A stretch of DNA of 42,512 bases from JBOFEH01 sp051650265 (GCA_051650265.1 JBOFIR010000060.1:1-42512), one strand, 5' to 3'; numbered from the stretch's first letter, positions 8,181-17,158 are shown. The notes: generated by a model not told the origin, from the letters alone. Made by a program: numbers and translations.

Positions 8181-9623
8181 ATGTTAGAGGAAAAAAATAA
8201 AAAGATTCTCATAGGTAGTGGTATTGGACTACTTATTATTGTGTTACTCCTTGTAAATATAGGGCTAATTCAAGTCACTTATTACAGTATGACACAAAAT
8301 CCGCAAAAGGTGATTAATGTCATTTCTAAGGATGCAAGAAATCCAGAAATGCAAAAGAGACTTTATGTTAACCTAGGGTTAGATTACTTAGTAAAAGATT
8401 TATCAGAAACAAGTACGACTTTCTTAGAAAAAAACTTTCTAAGCTTTGAGGAGCTCAGAAGACAGGCGATTTTGAGAGCGTATAATCAAAAGGGGATTTT
8501 TATGAGGGATAATAAAGCATTGTTAGGTGTGGTAAGCACACTTGAAACAATTCCTCAAGACTATAAAAATTACTTTAAGCGTATGGATATGGGAACTTTT
8601 GAGCGTATTTTGAACCAGTATTTTGGGGAAAATCCAAAGCTTACACAAACTGTTGTTAAAGAGCTGTATCATATGAGTTCTGCCTATGGCAAGAAGCTAC
8701 CGCTTGATAAATTTAAGTTCAGTGTGTATGATCTCATGAGTTTTCCTCATGAAGGAGATGCTAATAGCCTTGCACTACGCTTATTAGGAAATATTGAACC
8801 TGAAGCGATTAAGAATAATTTATTTGCAGAACTTAAGACTAAGCCAGTTCAAATTGATGACTTAGAAGTGTGGGTAAATATTCTTCAAAAGTATAATGTT
8901 GTTACAACAGAGCAGTATGCAGGATTTAACAATAGCTATGCAAGTGTCGTGCAGCTCAGAACACGTTACAAACAACTTGAAGCACAAGAAGTTGATTTAA
9001 TGAATATGAAGGATAAAATTGATGTTCAGACTAATGGTATTACATTAGAGAAAGAGAAATATGTAAACGAAAAGGTTGAACTTGATAAACAACTCGCGCA
9101 GAAAAGAGAAGAGCTAGACAGAGAAAGCCAGTATCAAGTCATTAAGCTCTATGTGATGGATTTCTATGGGGATGGTCAGTATGAAGCCTCTATTCCAGAA
9201 AAAAGTTGGTTCTTTGATACCTACAAGCCTACAAATGAAAAAGTAGTGATTAAAGTAACAAATACGCATATTAGTAAGCAGGGGGTATATGATTTCAAGG
9301 TGTATAACAAAGGTACGCACAACTCAGGTATACCTTATTTCGTTGAACTCTCTAGCGATGACTTAGGTCGTATACAGAGATTAGAATCAGAAGTACAAAG
9401 CTGTGTGAACAAAGTTCAGGCAAATAAGCAGGAAATTGCAAAAAGAGATGAAGAGATCTCGGTGATTCGTAAATCACAAGGATATGATGAGATTATAACA
9501 AGTATTGAAGATGTTAAGAAGAGTAAGGAAAAAGTTGTACTTGATCTAGAAGGGCAGAAAGTTGCTGTTCAAAATCTCTTTGGTATTGGTCATGTAGAGG
9601 TGACTTTACAGACGAAAAAATAG
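8181..9623 (+). CDS. Unrecognised membrane-anchored coiled-coil protein
   Basis: 480 residues, no family recognised. A single hydrophobic segment lies at about residues 9-31 (short basic N terminus, so the bulk is probably outside the cell). An alpha-helical region follows, then Gln/Lys/Glu-rich coiled coils near 260-320 and 400-450. Between them is a small apparently beta-rich part (about 322-395) with YDFKVYNKGTH. A strong ribosome site (GGAGGAAGGAGAGG) precedes the ATG. The gene lies 13 bp upstream of a DedA gene and is probably co-transcribed. Its promoter region (8131-8152) closely resembles the operator/promoter of the yhbD-bactofilin unit. An envelope role is plausible but not shown. 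Confidence 0.8.
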   Translation: MLEEKNKKILIGSGIGLLIIVLLLVNIGLIQVTYYSMTQNPQKVINVISKDARNPEMQKRLYVNLGLDYLVKDLSETSTTFLEKNFLSFEELRRQAILRAYNQKGIFMRDNKALLGVVSTLETIPQDYKNYFKRMDMGTFERILNQYFGENPKLTQTVVKELYHMSSAYGKKLPLDKFKFSVYDLMSFPHEGDANSLALRLLGNIEPEAIKNNLFAELKTKPVQIDDLEVWVNILQKYNVVTTEQYAGFNNSYASVVQLRTRYKQLEAQEVDLMNMKDKIDVQTNGITLEKEKYVNEKVELDKQLAQKREELDRESQYQVIKLYVMDFYGDGQYEASIPEKSWFFDTYKPTNEKVVIKVTNTHISKQGVYDFKVYNKGTHNSGIPYFVELSSDDLGRIQRLESEVQSCVNKVQANKQEIAKRDEEISVIRKSQGYDEIITSIEDVKKSKEKVVLDLEGQKVAVQNLFGIGHVEVTLQTKK

Positions 9624-9636
9624 TAGGAGGTAGGCT

Positions 9637-10137
9637 ATGAACAATATGCAAGTGGTACTCGATTACTTTTCAAAATATGGCATGTGGTTCTTATTTATTA
9701 TTGTTTATTTAGAGTATCTGAATTTGCCAGGGTTACCAGCAGGGATTATTATGCCCGCGGCAGGGATTTTGGTACGAACGTCAGGATATAATTTTGGTGT
9801 AGCACTTGTTGTATCGGTTATAGCGGGCCTTCTAGGAAGTTATAGCTTATATTTTGTAGGATTTAAATTGGGTGGGCCAGCTATTGATAAGTTATGTCGG
9901 CGTTATCCTAAATTGACGAAGTCTATTGATAAGGCCAATTACTATACAGAACGATATGGTGATCGGGGAATTATAATAAGTAGGCTTATCCCTGTTGCAA
10001 GAACTTTAATATCACTTGTTGCAGGAGTATTTCAAACTAATTTTATGAAGTTTACAATTTACTCGGTTATAGGGATTACGGGATGGAACTTTGTATTTAT
10101 TTTCTCAGGGTATTTTTTTATGCATATGGTATTATAA
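9637..10137 (+). CDS. DedA family membrane protein (VTT domain)
   Basis: 166 residues, slightly shorter than typical DedA proteins (about 200). These membrane proteins are involved in lipid-carrier or phospholipid flipping and in membrane homeostasis. The family pattern is visible as YLEYLNLPGLPAGIIMPAAGILV, GSYSLYFVGFKLG and the C-terminal RLIPVARTLISLVAGVFQTNFMKF, in which R-PVAR is the conserved re-entrant motif. AGGAGG precedes the ATG. It is probably translated with the coiled-coil membrane protein upstream. Confidence 0.88.
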   Translation: MNNMQVVLDYFSKYGMWFLFIIVYLEYLNLPGLPAGIIMPAAGILVRTSGYNFGVALVVSVIAGLLGSYSLYFVGFKLGGPAIDKLCRRYPKLTKSIDKANYYTERYGDRGIIISRLIPVARTLISLVAGVFQTNFMKFTIYSVIGITGWNFVFIFSGYFFMHMVL

Positions 10138-10247
10138 GTTTGAGTACAAAGCGTATGAATATGGTATATATAGCAATCTATATGAATAACATAAACCAAG
10201 AAGGTAATAATAGTGTAAGTAATCATTTATAGTAGGAGGCCTAGAAA

Positions 10248-10436
10248 ATGAAAGCAGTAGTAGACAAAGATACTTGTATCGGATGTGGATTGTGTGCAGC
10301 GACTTGTCCTGAAGTATTTAATATGGATGATGATGGTTTAGCAGTGGCTATTGATGATGAAGTACCAGAAAATGTAGAAGAGCAAGCTGAAGATGCAAGA
10401 GACGGCTGCCCAGTAGCTGCAATTGAGACAGAATAA
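10248..10436 (+). CDS. Single-cluster [4Fe-4S] ferredoxin
   Basis: An acidic 62-residue electron carrier. Cys10, Cys13, Cys16 and Cys20 form a CxxCxxCxxxC block, and Cys54 lies in DGCPVAAIE. The standard fold binds one [4Fe-4S] cluster with Cys10/13/16 and Cys54; Cys20 sits in the CP motif (TCPEVF), as in related monocluster ferredoxins. Strong AGGAGG ribosome site. It ends in its own hairpin shared with the converging DegV gene. The redox partner is not indicated by neighbours. Confidence 0.93.
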   Translation: MKAVVDKDTCIGCGLCAATCPEVFNMDDDGLAVAIDDEVPENVEEQAEDARDGCPVAAIETE

Positions 10437-10472
10437 CAAAAAGACTGTGTACCTGAGGTATACAGTCTTTTA
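10437..10472. terminator. Bidirectional terminator between ferredoxin and degV
   Basis: A 15-bp hairpin (AAAAGACTGTGTACC with GGTATACAGTCTTTT, one G-U) with A and T flanks lies between convergent genes. Confidence 0.92.
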
Positions 10473-10480
10473 TAATGGAA

Positions 10481-11323
10481 TTATTTTGTTAGAATAGCAA
10501 ACCCTACAACACCTGGACCGGTATGAATACCCATAGCAGCACCTACTGTTTCGAGTGAAATTTCTGTGAGATTTGGATGATCTTTGATACTTTCTAGGAA
10601 AGACTCAGCCTCAGCTTTTGCATCTCCTTGAAGGATCCATACACGGCAAGGTGATGCATCTAAAAATTCCATTAGAGTATTACGAAGTTTGGTAAAGACT
10701 TGTTTTTTACCACGTGCTTTCGTATAGCTATAAAGAATACCTTCATCGTTTGATGAAATGATTGGTCTGATATGTAAAAGTTCGCCTACTGTTCCGGCAA
10801 CTTTGCCAATACGACCACCTTTAATGAGATATTCGAGCGTTTCGATAGCTATAAATCCTTTGACATTTTGACGAACTTCTTCAAGTTGTGCTAGGATTTG
10901 TGTACAAGATAAATCTTTTTTAATAAGTTTTGATGCTTCCATAGCGATTACCCCTTGAGGGTAGCCGAGTGTTTTTGTATCAAAAAAGTGGAAGTTTAAT
11001 TCAGGAAACTGTTCGGCTAAAAGTCTAATACTGTTTTGAGTACCAGATAAGGCAGTTGATACGTTTACGACAATAGCATCTGTATAACCTTGATCAATAA
11101 GGTCTTTGAGGATGTTTTCACAGTAATGCATATCAGGAAGAGAAGTAGATGGTACTTCTTCACTAAGCTGTGCATACATTTGTTCAGAGCTGATCTCAAC
11201 TTTATCAAGATATTCTCTATCTTTATAAATAATACGAATTGGAAACTGAATAATATCATGTTTTTCTAAATCATTAAAAGTTAAATCACAACTGCTATCA
11301 GTTATTAGTGCTATTTTAGTCAA
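10481..11323 (-). CDS. DegV family fatty-acid-binding protein
   Basis: 280 residues. DegV proteins (FakB-like) bind a fatty acid and present it to the FakA kinase for phosphorylation. Visible landmarks are the N-terminal ITDSSCDL, STSLPD, the NVSTALSGTQNS loop and the C-terminal IHTGPGVVGFAIL. The ATG at 11323 is preceded by AAGGAGGC. It is a single gene, divergent from the Trp T-box transcript. The fatty-acid kinase partner is not in the window. Family assignment is firm; ligand specificity is unknown. Confidence 0.93.
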   Translation of the reverse strand: MTKIALITDSSCDLTFNDLEKHDIIQFPIRIIYKDREYLDKVEISSEQMYAQLSEEVPSTSLPDMHYCENILKDLIDQGYTDAIVVNVSTALSGTQNSIRLLAEQFPELNFHFFDTKTLGYPQGVIAMEASKLIKKDLSCTQILAQLEEVRQNVKGFIAIETLEYLIKGGRIGKVAGTVGELLHIRPIISSNDEGILYSYTKARGKKQVFTKLRNTLMEFLDASPCRVWILQGDAKAEAESFLESIKDHPNLTEISLETVGAAMGIHTGPGVVGFAILTK

Positions 11324-11455
11324 ATTCGTGCCTCCTTAGAGTGTAATAATCCATATATAACATATACTTTGCAATATGACAACCTTAATGCAAAAAAAGT
11401 CAAGGTGTGTATTGGATAAAGTGGAAATAATTTGAGAGAATAATTAAAAATTATT

Positions 11456-11484
11456 TTGACAATTAATACAGGATAGCATATAAT
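11456..11484 (+). promoter_or_regulatory. Promoter of the T-box/trpXYZ transcript
   Basis: TTGACA (11456-11461), a 17-base spacer, then TATAAT (11479-11484): a consensus vegetative promoter that would start transcription near 11491, just ahead of T-box stem I. Confidence 0.85.
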
Positions 11485-11490
11485 GATAAA

Positions 11491-11769
11491 AAAGTTATAT
11501 AGAAACCGTTGATAGGGGAATAAAACCGAAGACGCGCTCACAGAGAGTTAGGGATGCTGAGAACCTAGCAGAGAAGCGAATCGGACAAATGGGCCCTAGA
11601 GGGCGAGGGGAAATAGCGTGAAGCTAAAGTATCTTTCGACGCAAGACTAGCGTTATGAGGTCAGGAATGTGTTGGCATTCTGGTAGAGGTGGGTATAGCT
11701 CGTGCTATATCAAACAAGGTGGTACCGCAGATATACATCTGTCCTTGCATAAGGATAGGTGTTTTTTTA
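11491..11769 (+). promoter_or_regulatory. T-box riboswitch, UGG (Trp) specifier
   Basis: A tRNA-sensing leader. Stem I has the AGAGAG bulge motif (about 11542), a specifier-loop strand GGGGAATA (11516-11522) and the opposing strand ACAAATGG. By base-pairing TAGGG with CCCTA below the loop, the triplet directly before the linking G is TGG (11590-11592), the Trp codon. The T-box core AAGGTGGTACCGC is at 11716-11728, followed by a terminator at 11735-11769. The UGGU bulge pairs best with a discriminator A; bacterial tRNA-Trp usually has G73, which would need a G-U wobble. The controlled genes are TrpXYZ-like, which agrees with Trp. Confidence 0.9.
11735..11769 (+). terminator. T-box attenuator terminator
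   Basis: A hairpin (ACATCTGTCCTT with AAGGATAGGTGT) followed by a run of seven T. It lies downstream of the T-box core and competes with the antiterminator. Confidence 0.85.
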
Positions 11770-11836
11770 TTTGCCAAAAAACACCATATCATGCCAACCT
11801 TATATTTGAAAATTAAAATTATAAGGAGATGAAGTT

Positions 11837-12796
11837 ATGAAAAGAAAAGTCGGTTTATTGTTAGTGATTGTATTGTTAGTAGGAATATTTGTAGGGTGTA
11901 CAGGTGAAGAAGAAACAGGTTTAAGCATTGGGATTGTACAGATTGTAGAGCATCCTAGCTTGGATACTATTAGAGAGAGCATAGTAGGAGAACTTGCAAC
12001 TTTAGGATATAAAGTTGGTGAGAATCTAAATATTAATTATCAAAATGCGCAAGGCGATCAATCTAATTTGAATTCCATTTGTCAGAAGTTCGTGAATGAT
12101 AAGGTAGATTTGATTATAGCGATTGCAACACCATCTGCACAGGCAGCTGCAGCAGCAACTAAGGATATCCCAATTATTTTCTCAGCAGTAACTGACCCTG
12201 TAGCAGCAAAGTTAGTAGCAGATCCAGCGCATCCGGCAGCTAATATTACAGGGACATCCGATGCGATTCCGGTAGATCAAGTATTTGATCTTGCAAAAGA
12301 CCTTACACCAAATGTAAAGAAAATAGGTTTCCTCTATACTGCAAGTGAAGCCAATTCAAAATCTGTCATCGATGAAGCGAAGAAAATTGCAGCAAAAGAT
12401 GGCTTTGAATATGAAGAGATGACTATTACCAACACATCAGAACTTCAACAAGCAGCAGAAACGCTTATTGGTAAAGTAGATGCAATCTATACACCGATTG
12501 ATAATACAATTGCTTCAGCAATGCCTGTGCTCGCGACTGTGGGTAAGAAGGCTGGAAAACCTGTTTATGTAGGAGCAGATTCCATGGTAGCAGATGGTGG
12601 CTATGCTACTGTAGGCATTAACTATGAGGATCTTGGTAAGAAGACTGCTGAGATGGTGAATGATGTGTTGAGAGGTAAATCAATTAGTGAGATCCCAGTA
12701 GCAACATTAGATCAATTCCAGAAGGTGATTAATAAAACAACAGCAAAAGCAATAGGTGCGCCTGAAAGTGCAGAAGGTGCTTTAATCGTTGAATAA
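11837..12796 (+). CDS. trpX: ABC transporter substrate-binding lipoprotein (TrpX-like)
   Basis: 319 residues with a signal peptide and lipobox ending FVGC (Cys21), so it is an extracellular lipid-anchored binding protein. The ABC_sub_bind fold is recognised by SIGIVQIVEHPSLD, LIIAIATPSAQAA, the IIFSAVTDPVAAKLV stretch, and GFLYTASEANS. Members bind aromatic or other amino acids. Permease and ATPase genes follow with short spacing, and the upstream T-box with a UGG specifier points to tryptophan uptake under Trp starvation. The symbol follows T-box-regulated TrpXYZ systems described in other Firmicutes. Confidence 0.88.
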   Translation: MKRKVGLLLVIVLLVGIFVGCTGEEETGLSIGIVQIVEHPSLDTIRESIVGELATLGYKVGENLNINYQNAQGDQSNLNSICQKFVNDKVDLIIAIATPSAQAAAAATKDIPIIFSAVTDPVAAKLVADPAHPAANITGTSDAIPVDQVFDLAKDLTPNVKKIGFLYTASEANSKSVIDEAKKIAAKDGFEYEEMTITNTSELQQAAETLIGKVDAIYTPIDNTIASAMPVLATVGKKAGKPVYVGADSMVADGGYATVGINYEDLGKKTAEMVNDVLRGKSISEIPVATLDQFQKVINKTTAKAIGAPESAEGALIVE

Positions 12797-12813
12797 ATAG
12801 GGGGAATCAAAGC

Positions 12814-13746
12814 ATGAGCATGGGAGCATTTATGACAGCAGTTCAATTGGGCTTAATCTATGGACTGATGACACTTGGATTATTTGTATCTTATAGAATT
12901 CTAGATATACCAGATTTAACAGTAGATGGGAGTTTTACACTTGGCGCTGCAGTTTCTGCAGTACTTACTATAAGTGGGCATCCTGTACTGGGGATAGTTT
13001 GTGGGATTGGAGCGGGTGCCTTAGCAGGTGTTGTCACAGCGCTACTTCAGACGAAGCTCAAAGTGCAACCGATATTAGCAGGAATATTAACTATGACAGG
13101 ATTATACTCTATCAATCTTATGGTAATGAGTGGCAAACCAAATGTGCCATTATTAGGAAATGATACATTGTTTACGATAGTCGCTACCAAGTTAGGTGAC
13201 CGTGGGGCTACCTTTGCGCTAGCAGGTGGGATTGTAGTAGTTGTTGTTATTGGGTTAGGTGTATTCCTTCATACACAACTGGGGCTTGCGATTCGTGCTA
13301 CAGGGGACAATGAAGCGATGGTAAGTGCATCATCTATCAACGTAGATCTCATGAAGATATTAGGGTTAGCTTTAGCCAATAGTTTGGTTGGTCTTTCAGG
13401 TGCACTTCTTGCGCAACATCAGTTATTTGCAGATGCGAGTATGGGAATCGGTATGGTAGTTATTGGGCTTGCCTCATTGATTATTGGAGAGATCATTTTT
13501 GGGAAGCTTGGTGAACTACTTTTTAAGCGCAACGTGATTATTGTGCACGCATTGGCAGTGGTACTTGGTTCAATTATTTATAGATGGATTATCGCCATTG
13601 CACTCGATCTAAATATTTCTACATCGAGTATGAAGTTAGTCTCAGCTGTGATTGTGGCACTAGCCATTTCTGCACCAACTATCAAAGAAAATATTCAGTT
13701 TGCGTATAAGAAGAAAAGAGGTGGCAAATATGTTACACATCAGTAA
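12814..13746 (+). CDS. trpY: ABC transporter permease (TrpY-like)
   Basis: 310-residue multi-spanning permease of the branched-chain/purine-like type (about eight hydrophobic segments), with MTLGLFVSYRILDIPDLTVDGSF near the N terminus and GLAIRATGDNEAM in the cytoplasmic coupling loop. It forms the membrane channel for the TrpX-like binding protein. It starts 17 bp after trpX with a GGGGG-type ribosome site, and its 3' end overlaps the ATPase gene by 17 bp, indicating translational coupling. Confidence 0.9.
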   Translation: MSMGAFMTAVQLGLIYGLMTLGLFVSYRILDIPDLTVDGSFTLGAAVSAVLTISGHPVLGIVCGIGAGALAGVVTALLQTKLKVQPILAGILTMTGLYSINLMVMSGKPNVPLLGNDTLFTIVATKLGDRGATFALAGGIVVVVVIGLGVFLHTQLGLAIRATGDNEAMVSASSINVDLMKILGLALANSLVGLSGALLAQHQLFADASMGIGMVVIGLASLIIGEIIFGKLGELLFKRNVIIVHALAVVLGSIIYRWIIAIALDLNISTSSMKLVSAVIVALAISAPTIKENIQFAYKKKRGGKYVTHQ

Positions 13747-14527
13747 TCTCTCTAAGACATTTCATTCAGGAACAGTGAATGCACGAAAAGCAATGAATAA
13801 TATAAATTTACATCTTGAAACAGGAGATTTTGTCACAGTTATTGGATCAAATGGTGCAGGTAAATCTACACTTTTCAACTTAATTGCAGGAAGTTGCTAT
13901 GGTGATGAAGGGTGTATTGTTTTAGATGACAAAGACATTACGTATATGGCTGAGTATAAACGTGCAAAGATGATTGGGAGGCTTTTTCAAGATCCACTCA
14001 AAGGAACAGCACCATCTATGACAATAGAAGAAAATCTAGCATTATCTTATCTGAGAAGTACCAATAGACGTATGAGCTTTGGACTCAGTAGCAAGGATAA
14101 GAACTTCTTTAGAGAACGCTTGTCAGAGCTAGACCTCGGACTAGAGGATCGTATGAAGACCAAGATGGGGCTACTATCAGGTGGCCAAAGGCAAGCTGTT
14201 ACATTACTTATGAGTACTTTAGTTGTACCGAAGCTGTTATTACTTGATGAACATACAGCGGCGCTTGATCCTACAACAGCGGAGAAAGTATTGCGTATTA
14301 CACAGGAGATTGTAGGCGCGCATCAGATTACAACAATGATGATTACACACAATATCCACTCTGCCTTGAGCTTAGGAAATCGTACAATTATGATGGACGA
14401 TGGCACCATTGTACTAGATCTCAAGGGAGAGGTAAGAGCAAACTTGACAGTTAATGAATTACTTGAACAGTTTAAAGTAGCTAGTCATAAAGCACTGGAT
14501 AATGATCGGATCTTGTTAGCAAAATAA
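13730..14527 (+). CDS. trpZ: ABC transporter ATPase (TrpZ-like)
   Basis: ATP-binding subunit of about 265 residues. Walker A is GSNGAGKST, Q-loop LFQDP, signature LSGGQRQA, Walker B LLLLDEHTAALD and H-loop ITHN. The second Walker B position is H (DEH) rather than the common P, as in this transporter subfamily. ATG 13730 is preferred to the in-frame ATG at 13700 because AGAGGTGG sits 5-12 bases ahead and the ABC fold begins right there. It closes the Trp T-box operon; a hairpin terminator follows. Confidence 0.9.
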   Translation: MLHISNLSKTFHSGTVNARKAMNNINLHLETGDFVTVIGSNGAGKSTLFNLIAGSCYGDEGCIVLDDKDITYMAEYKRAKMIGRLFQDPLKGTAPSMTIEENLALSYLRSTNRRMSFGLSSKDKNFFRERLSELDLGLEDRMKTKMGLLSGGQRQAVTLLMSTLVVPKLLLLDEHTAALDPTTAEKVLRITQEIVGAHQITTMMITHNIHSALSLGNRTIMMDDGTIVLDLKGEVRANLTVNELLEQFKVASHKALDNDRILLAK

Positions 14528-14530
14528 AGC

Positions 14531-14566
14531 AAAAAGCTCATTCTTTTAAGAGGAATGAGCTTTTTT
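14531..14566 (+). terminator. Terminator of the trpXYZ unit
   Basis: AAAAAGCTCATTC and GAATGAGCTTTTTT-type arms form a stem of about 12 bp ending in six T. Confidence 0.9.
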
Positions 14567-14657
14567 GGTGTGATAAGAGGAATAGATGGGAAGTGCATAT
14601 TTGTTCATGTTGTAGGAATATAGTTAAAGTAAGGCATTAAGTAAGGAAGTGAATAAG

Positions 14658-15686
14658 ATGCAAGAAGGGATTAAAAACCTCGTGTTTGAAGGTGGAGGCG
14701 TACTAGGTACAGCCTATCTAGGAATGCTCAAGTTTTTAGATGAAAATGCTATTTTGGCGGATATCAAACGTGTAGCAGGTACTTCGGCAGGTGCGATTAC
14801 AGCATGTATTACAAGTTTTAATCTGCCTTTTGATGATATGAGGCGTATAGCAGATTCACTAGATTATAAAAAAGTACCTGCCACGAAAGACAAGACAAAT
14901 GTAGCAGGCATTGAGGAATTTCTCAAACAGATAGAGGTGCCTAATCAGATGGCATCAGGAGATGACCAAGAGGAGCGCGCTTTTAAAAACCCTATGAATA
15001 ATATAGATTGTATTTATAGACTTGTTACAAAATACGGTTGGTATTCATCTGCCTATTTTTATGAATGGATTAAACTGCAGATTGCTAGCCAATTTGATGT
15101 AAGTAAAAAAGCGCCACCTTATACGTTTGAAGATTTTAGAAACCCTGAAATTCATAAGGGGAAAAGGCCCTTTAAAGAACTCTATATTGTTGGAACAGAT
15201 ATCAGTAATCATATAGAAAGTGTATTTTCTTATGAGACAACACCTCAGTTTGAAGTGGCGCAAGCTGTGAGAATATCTATGTCTATTCCTTTATATTTTG
15301 AATCTGTAAAGTTTGATGAGGAAGCGAAAGAACTTAGTGAGAATAATCTTTTTGTAGATGGGGGATTATTATGGAATTATCCCATAGGTTTATTTGACCG
15401 AGAGGGTAAAATTGCTAGGACATTAGGGGGCATATTGATTAGTGGGCGTGAACCAGACCCAATAAAGAATCTCGTTGATTTTATAGGGAGTGTGATTAGT
15501 GCTGCGACAGGTGTGCAAAAGCGTGTTTATCGTAGTAAACCTGAGGATATGGCACGAAGTATACCCATTTACACAGGGAAAGTGTCGGCATTAAACTTTG
15601 ACATTAAGCCGGGTGACGAGCAGTATCAATATCTTTTTACGCAGGGATATATTGCAGCGGCATGTTATTTTAATTGTGAAAAGTAA
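14658..15686 (+). CDS. Patatin-like phospholipase
   Basis: Predicted acyl hydrolase with a Ser-Asp dyad. The oxyanion loop GGGVLG is at residues 12-17, the nucleophile elbow GTSAG at 41-45 (Ser43), and the catalytic Asp in VDGGLLWNYP (near residue 235). Numbering is from ATG 14658; a GTG at 14649 in frame is also possible with AAGGA at 14643-14647. No signal peptide is seen, so it is cytosolic or peripheral at the membrane. It is a single gene. Its length of about 342 residues and full motif set suggest an active enzyme; substrate unknown. Confidence 0.9.
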   Translation: MQEGIKNLVFEGGGVLGTAYLGMLKFLDENAILADIKRVAGTSAGAITACITSFNLPFDDMRRIADSLDYKKVPATKDKTNVAGIEEFLKQIEVPNQMASGDDQEERAFKNPMNNIDCIYRLVTKYGWYSSAYFYEWIKLQIASQFDVSKKAPPYTFEDFRNPEIHKGKRPFKELYIVGTDISNHIESVFSYETTPQFEVAQAVRISMSIPLYFESVKFDEEAKELSENNLFVDGGLLWNYPIGLFDREGKIARTLGGILISGREPDPIKNLVDFIGSVISAATGVQKRVYRSKPEDMARSIPIYTGKVSALNFDIKPGDEQYQYLFTQGYIAAACYFNCEK

Positions 15687-15709
15687 AAGGACCCGAGAAG
15701 GGTCCTTTA
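15685..15709. terminator. Bidirectional terminator
   Basis: A perfect 9-bp stem, AAAGGACCC with GGGTCCTTT, and a GAGAA loop between the converging patatin (+) and membrane-protein (-) genes. It overlaps the 3' end of the latter. Confidence 0.85.
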
Positions 15710-16240
15710 TAATTTGCCAAAATACTTGTAGTATAAATCTACAAGTAAAGTAAGTGCGTAATCAAAAACTATGAAAACAACTTGACTGACTAACCAAAGT
15801 AAGATGATCCCAATGTAGGGGACTTGAGGTAATAGTTGCTCTCCAAAGTTTACTATGCGATTGATAAATTCAGGATCAAATAGAGCTATGAAAGTTTTAA
15901 AAAAGACAATTACAATGACATTGTAGAAAAGTAGTTTTAAAAACCATTCTAGAACGAAATGATCTTGGCGTTCAATAAAATATTTTACGATACCATAACA
16001 TCCAAAGAAGATAACATATAATACAGCATAACTTGGGACAAAGATGAAACCAAGTAGGCTAGAACAAATGTAAACAAGTACAGCTGTTTTGAGGTTGCCA
16101 CGCATCAGTGCAACAGGGACCATAAAAGATGCAAGTGTTAGTAGTGTGAGTGTATTAGTCGGAATAAAGAGTGTTAAGTAGAGGAGCACTAGGGTAAGTG
16201 CTGTTAATATACCACCAAGGGCTATGTTCTTACTAGACAA
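15707..16240 (-). CDS. Six-helix membrane protein, ECF S-component-like
   Basis: 177 residues, very hydrophobic, with about five or six membrane segments. The opening KNIALGGILTALTLVLLYL and the RG that follows the second helix resemble substrate-binding S components of ECF transporters, but I cannot assign a family or vitamin. It starts 2 bp after the stop of the DUF5685-like gene, so it is the third member of a tight reverse-strand trio (TPR/Cys-rich, DUF5685, membrane). Its role is probably tied to those two proteins. This inference rests on gene order only. Confidence 0.8.
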   Translation of the reverse strand: MSSKNIALGGILTALTLVLLYLTLFIPTNTLTLLTLASFMVPVALMRGNLKTAVLVYICSSLLGFIFVPSYAVLYVIFFGCYGIVKYFIERQDHFVLEWFLKLLFYNVIVIVFFKTFIALFDPEFINRIVNFGEQLLPQVPYIGIILLWLVSQVVFIVFDYALTLLVDLYYKYFGKL

Positions 16241-16242
16241 AT

Positions 16243-17148
16243 TTATTCACCTCTTTTGTGATGACAAGAGTTACAGCTACATGCTGCAGTAACTTTCGTA
16301 AATTGATCCATCATACCTAATTCAACAATATTCTTGAGAAGGACACGGTTGCGTCTAAGTGGAAGCTTACGAAGTGTAGATTGGCAAGTAGAACCGCAGT
16401 TGAGTAGTGTGAAGGTGATATTGTCCTGTACATCTGCCAAAAGAGCTTCATATGTTTGGTCTTCATATCCATAGAGCGTAAAGATTGGGTTGAACTTATG
16501 ATGTTGCATATCTTTTTTGAGATCATCAAGTGCATCGATGAGGTAGATCCACTTACCGAGAGCATAACCAAAGTCAAAGAGTCTGTCTCTGAGTTCAGGA
16601 CTATCTTCATGAAGCTTATAAGGATACATTTTGAGTATATTGGCTACAATCAAACTAAATGGATGACTGACTTCGTCTAAAGACTTAAAGCTTTTGGACT
16701 GTTCTAGCGAATAGAGATTTGCTAGATTTTTTTCGATCATTTCAAGAATTGGTTTAATCTCATCTGGAAACTTAACTTTATAAGGGATTAGGGCTGTAGC
16801 AAGTACTTTACTTTTGAGATCTTGATCATCTTGAACATCATCTAAGAGTTTGTAGTAGACAAGAGCTACATTCATAGAGCCTGTGAAAGAAAGAGCTTCG
16901 TTGTTGATGATCATCTGCTTTTTCTTGCCAGGGTGGGTTGCACAGATTCGGCGGTGCATATAAGTTTTGTGAGGACTTAGACCGTCGAGTAATAAACCGA
17001 GAGCAGTCATATCGTAGTTTAAGGTCAGCCTTGGAAGCTGACCATAATCTTTCTTGATATGTTGGCAAAGCCCGCAGTAGTAGCTTTTGAAGACATCGAA
17101 TTGGCGTACCTTTAATTCATCTTTGTAGGGTGTCACATATCCAAACAT
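16243..17148 (-). CDS. DUF5685-type protein with isoprenoid-synthase-like Asp motifs
   Basis: About 301 residues from ATG 17148 (AGGAG 8-12 bases upstream; a longer frame reaching 17196 has no ribosome site). The opening MFGYVTPYKDELKVR and YYCGLCQ (Cys25, Cys28) match what I know of DUF5685. The body is alpha-helical with two Asp clusters: LLDDVQDDQD (about 102-110) and IDALDDLKKD (about 204-213), followed by a K-FNP segment. Their spacing and form recall the two metal-binding motifs of squalene/phytoene-type isoprenoid synthases. The C terminus adds CGSTCQ and CSCNSCHH, possible metal ligands. It is flanked by a Cys-rich TPR gene (10 bp upstream) and a membrane protein (2 bp downstream). 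The biochemical function is unknown. Confidence 0.8.
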   Translation of the reverse strand: MFGYVTPYKDELKVRQFDVFKSYYCGLCQHIKKDYGQLPRLTLNYDMTALGLLLDGLSPHKTYMHRRICATHPGKKKQMIINNEALSFTGSMNVALVYYKLLDDVQDDQDLKSKVLATALIPYKVKFPDEIKPILEMIEKNLANLYSLEQSKSFKSLDEVSHPFSLIVANILKMYPYKLHEDSPELRDRLFDFGYALGKWIYLIDALDDLKKDMQHHKFNPIFTLYGYEDQTYEALLADVQDNITFTLLNCGSTCQSTLRKLPLRRNRVLLKNIVELGMMDQFTKVTAACSCNSCHHKRGE

Positions 17149-17158
17149 ATGCGGGCTC

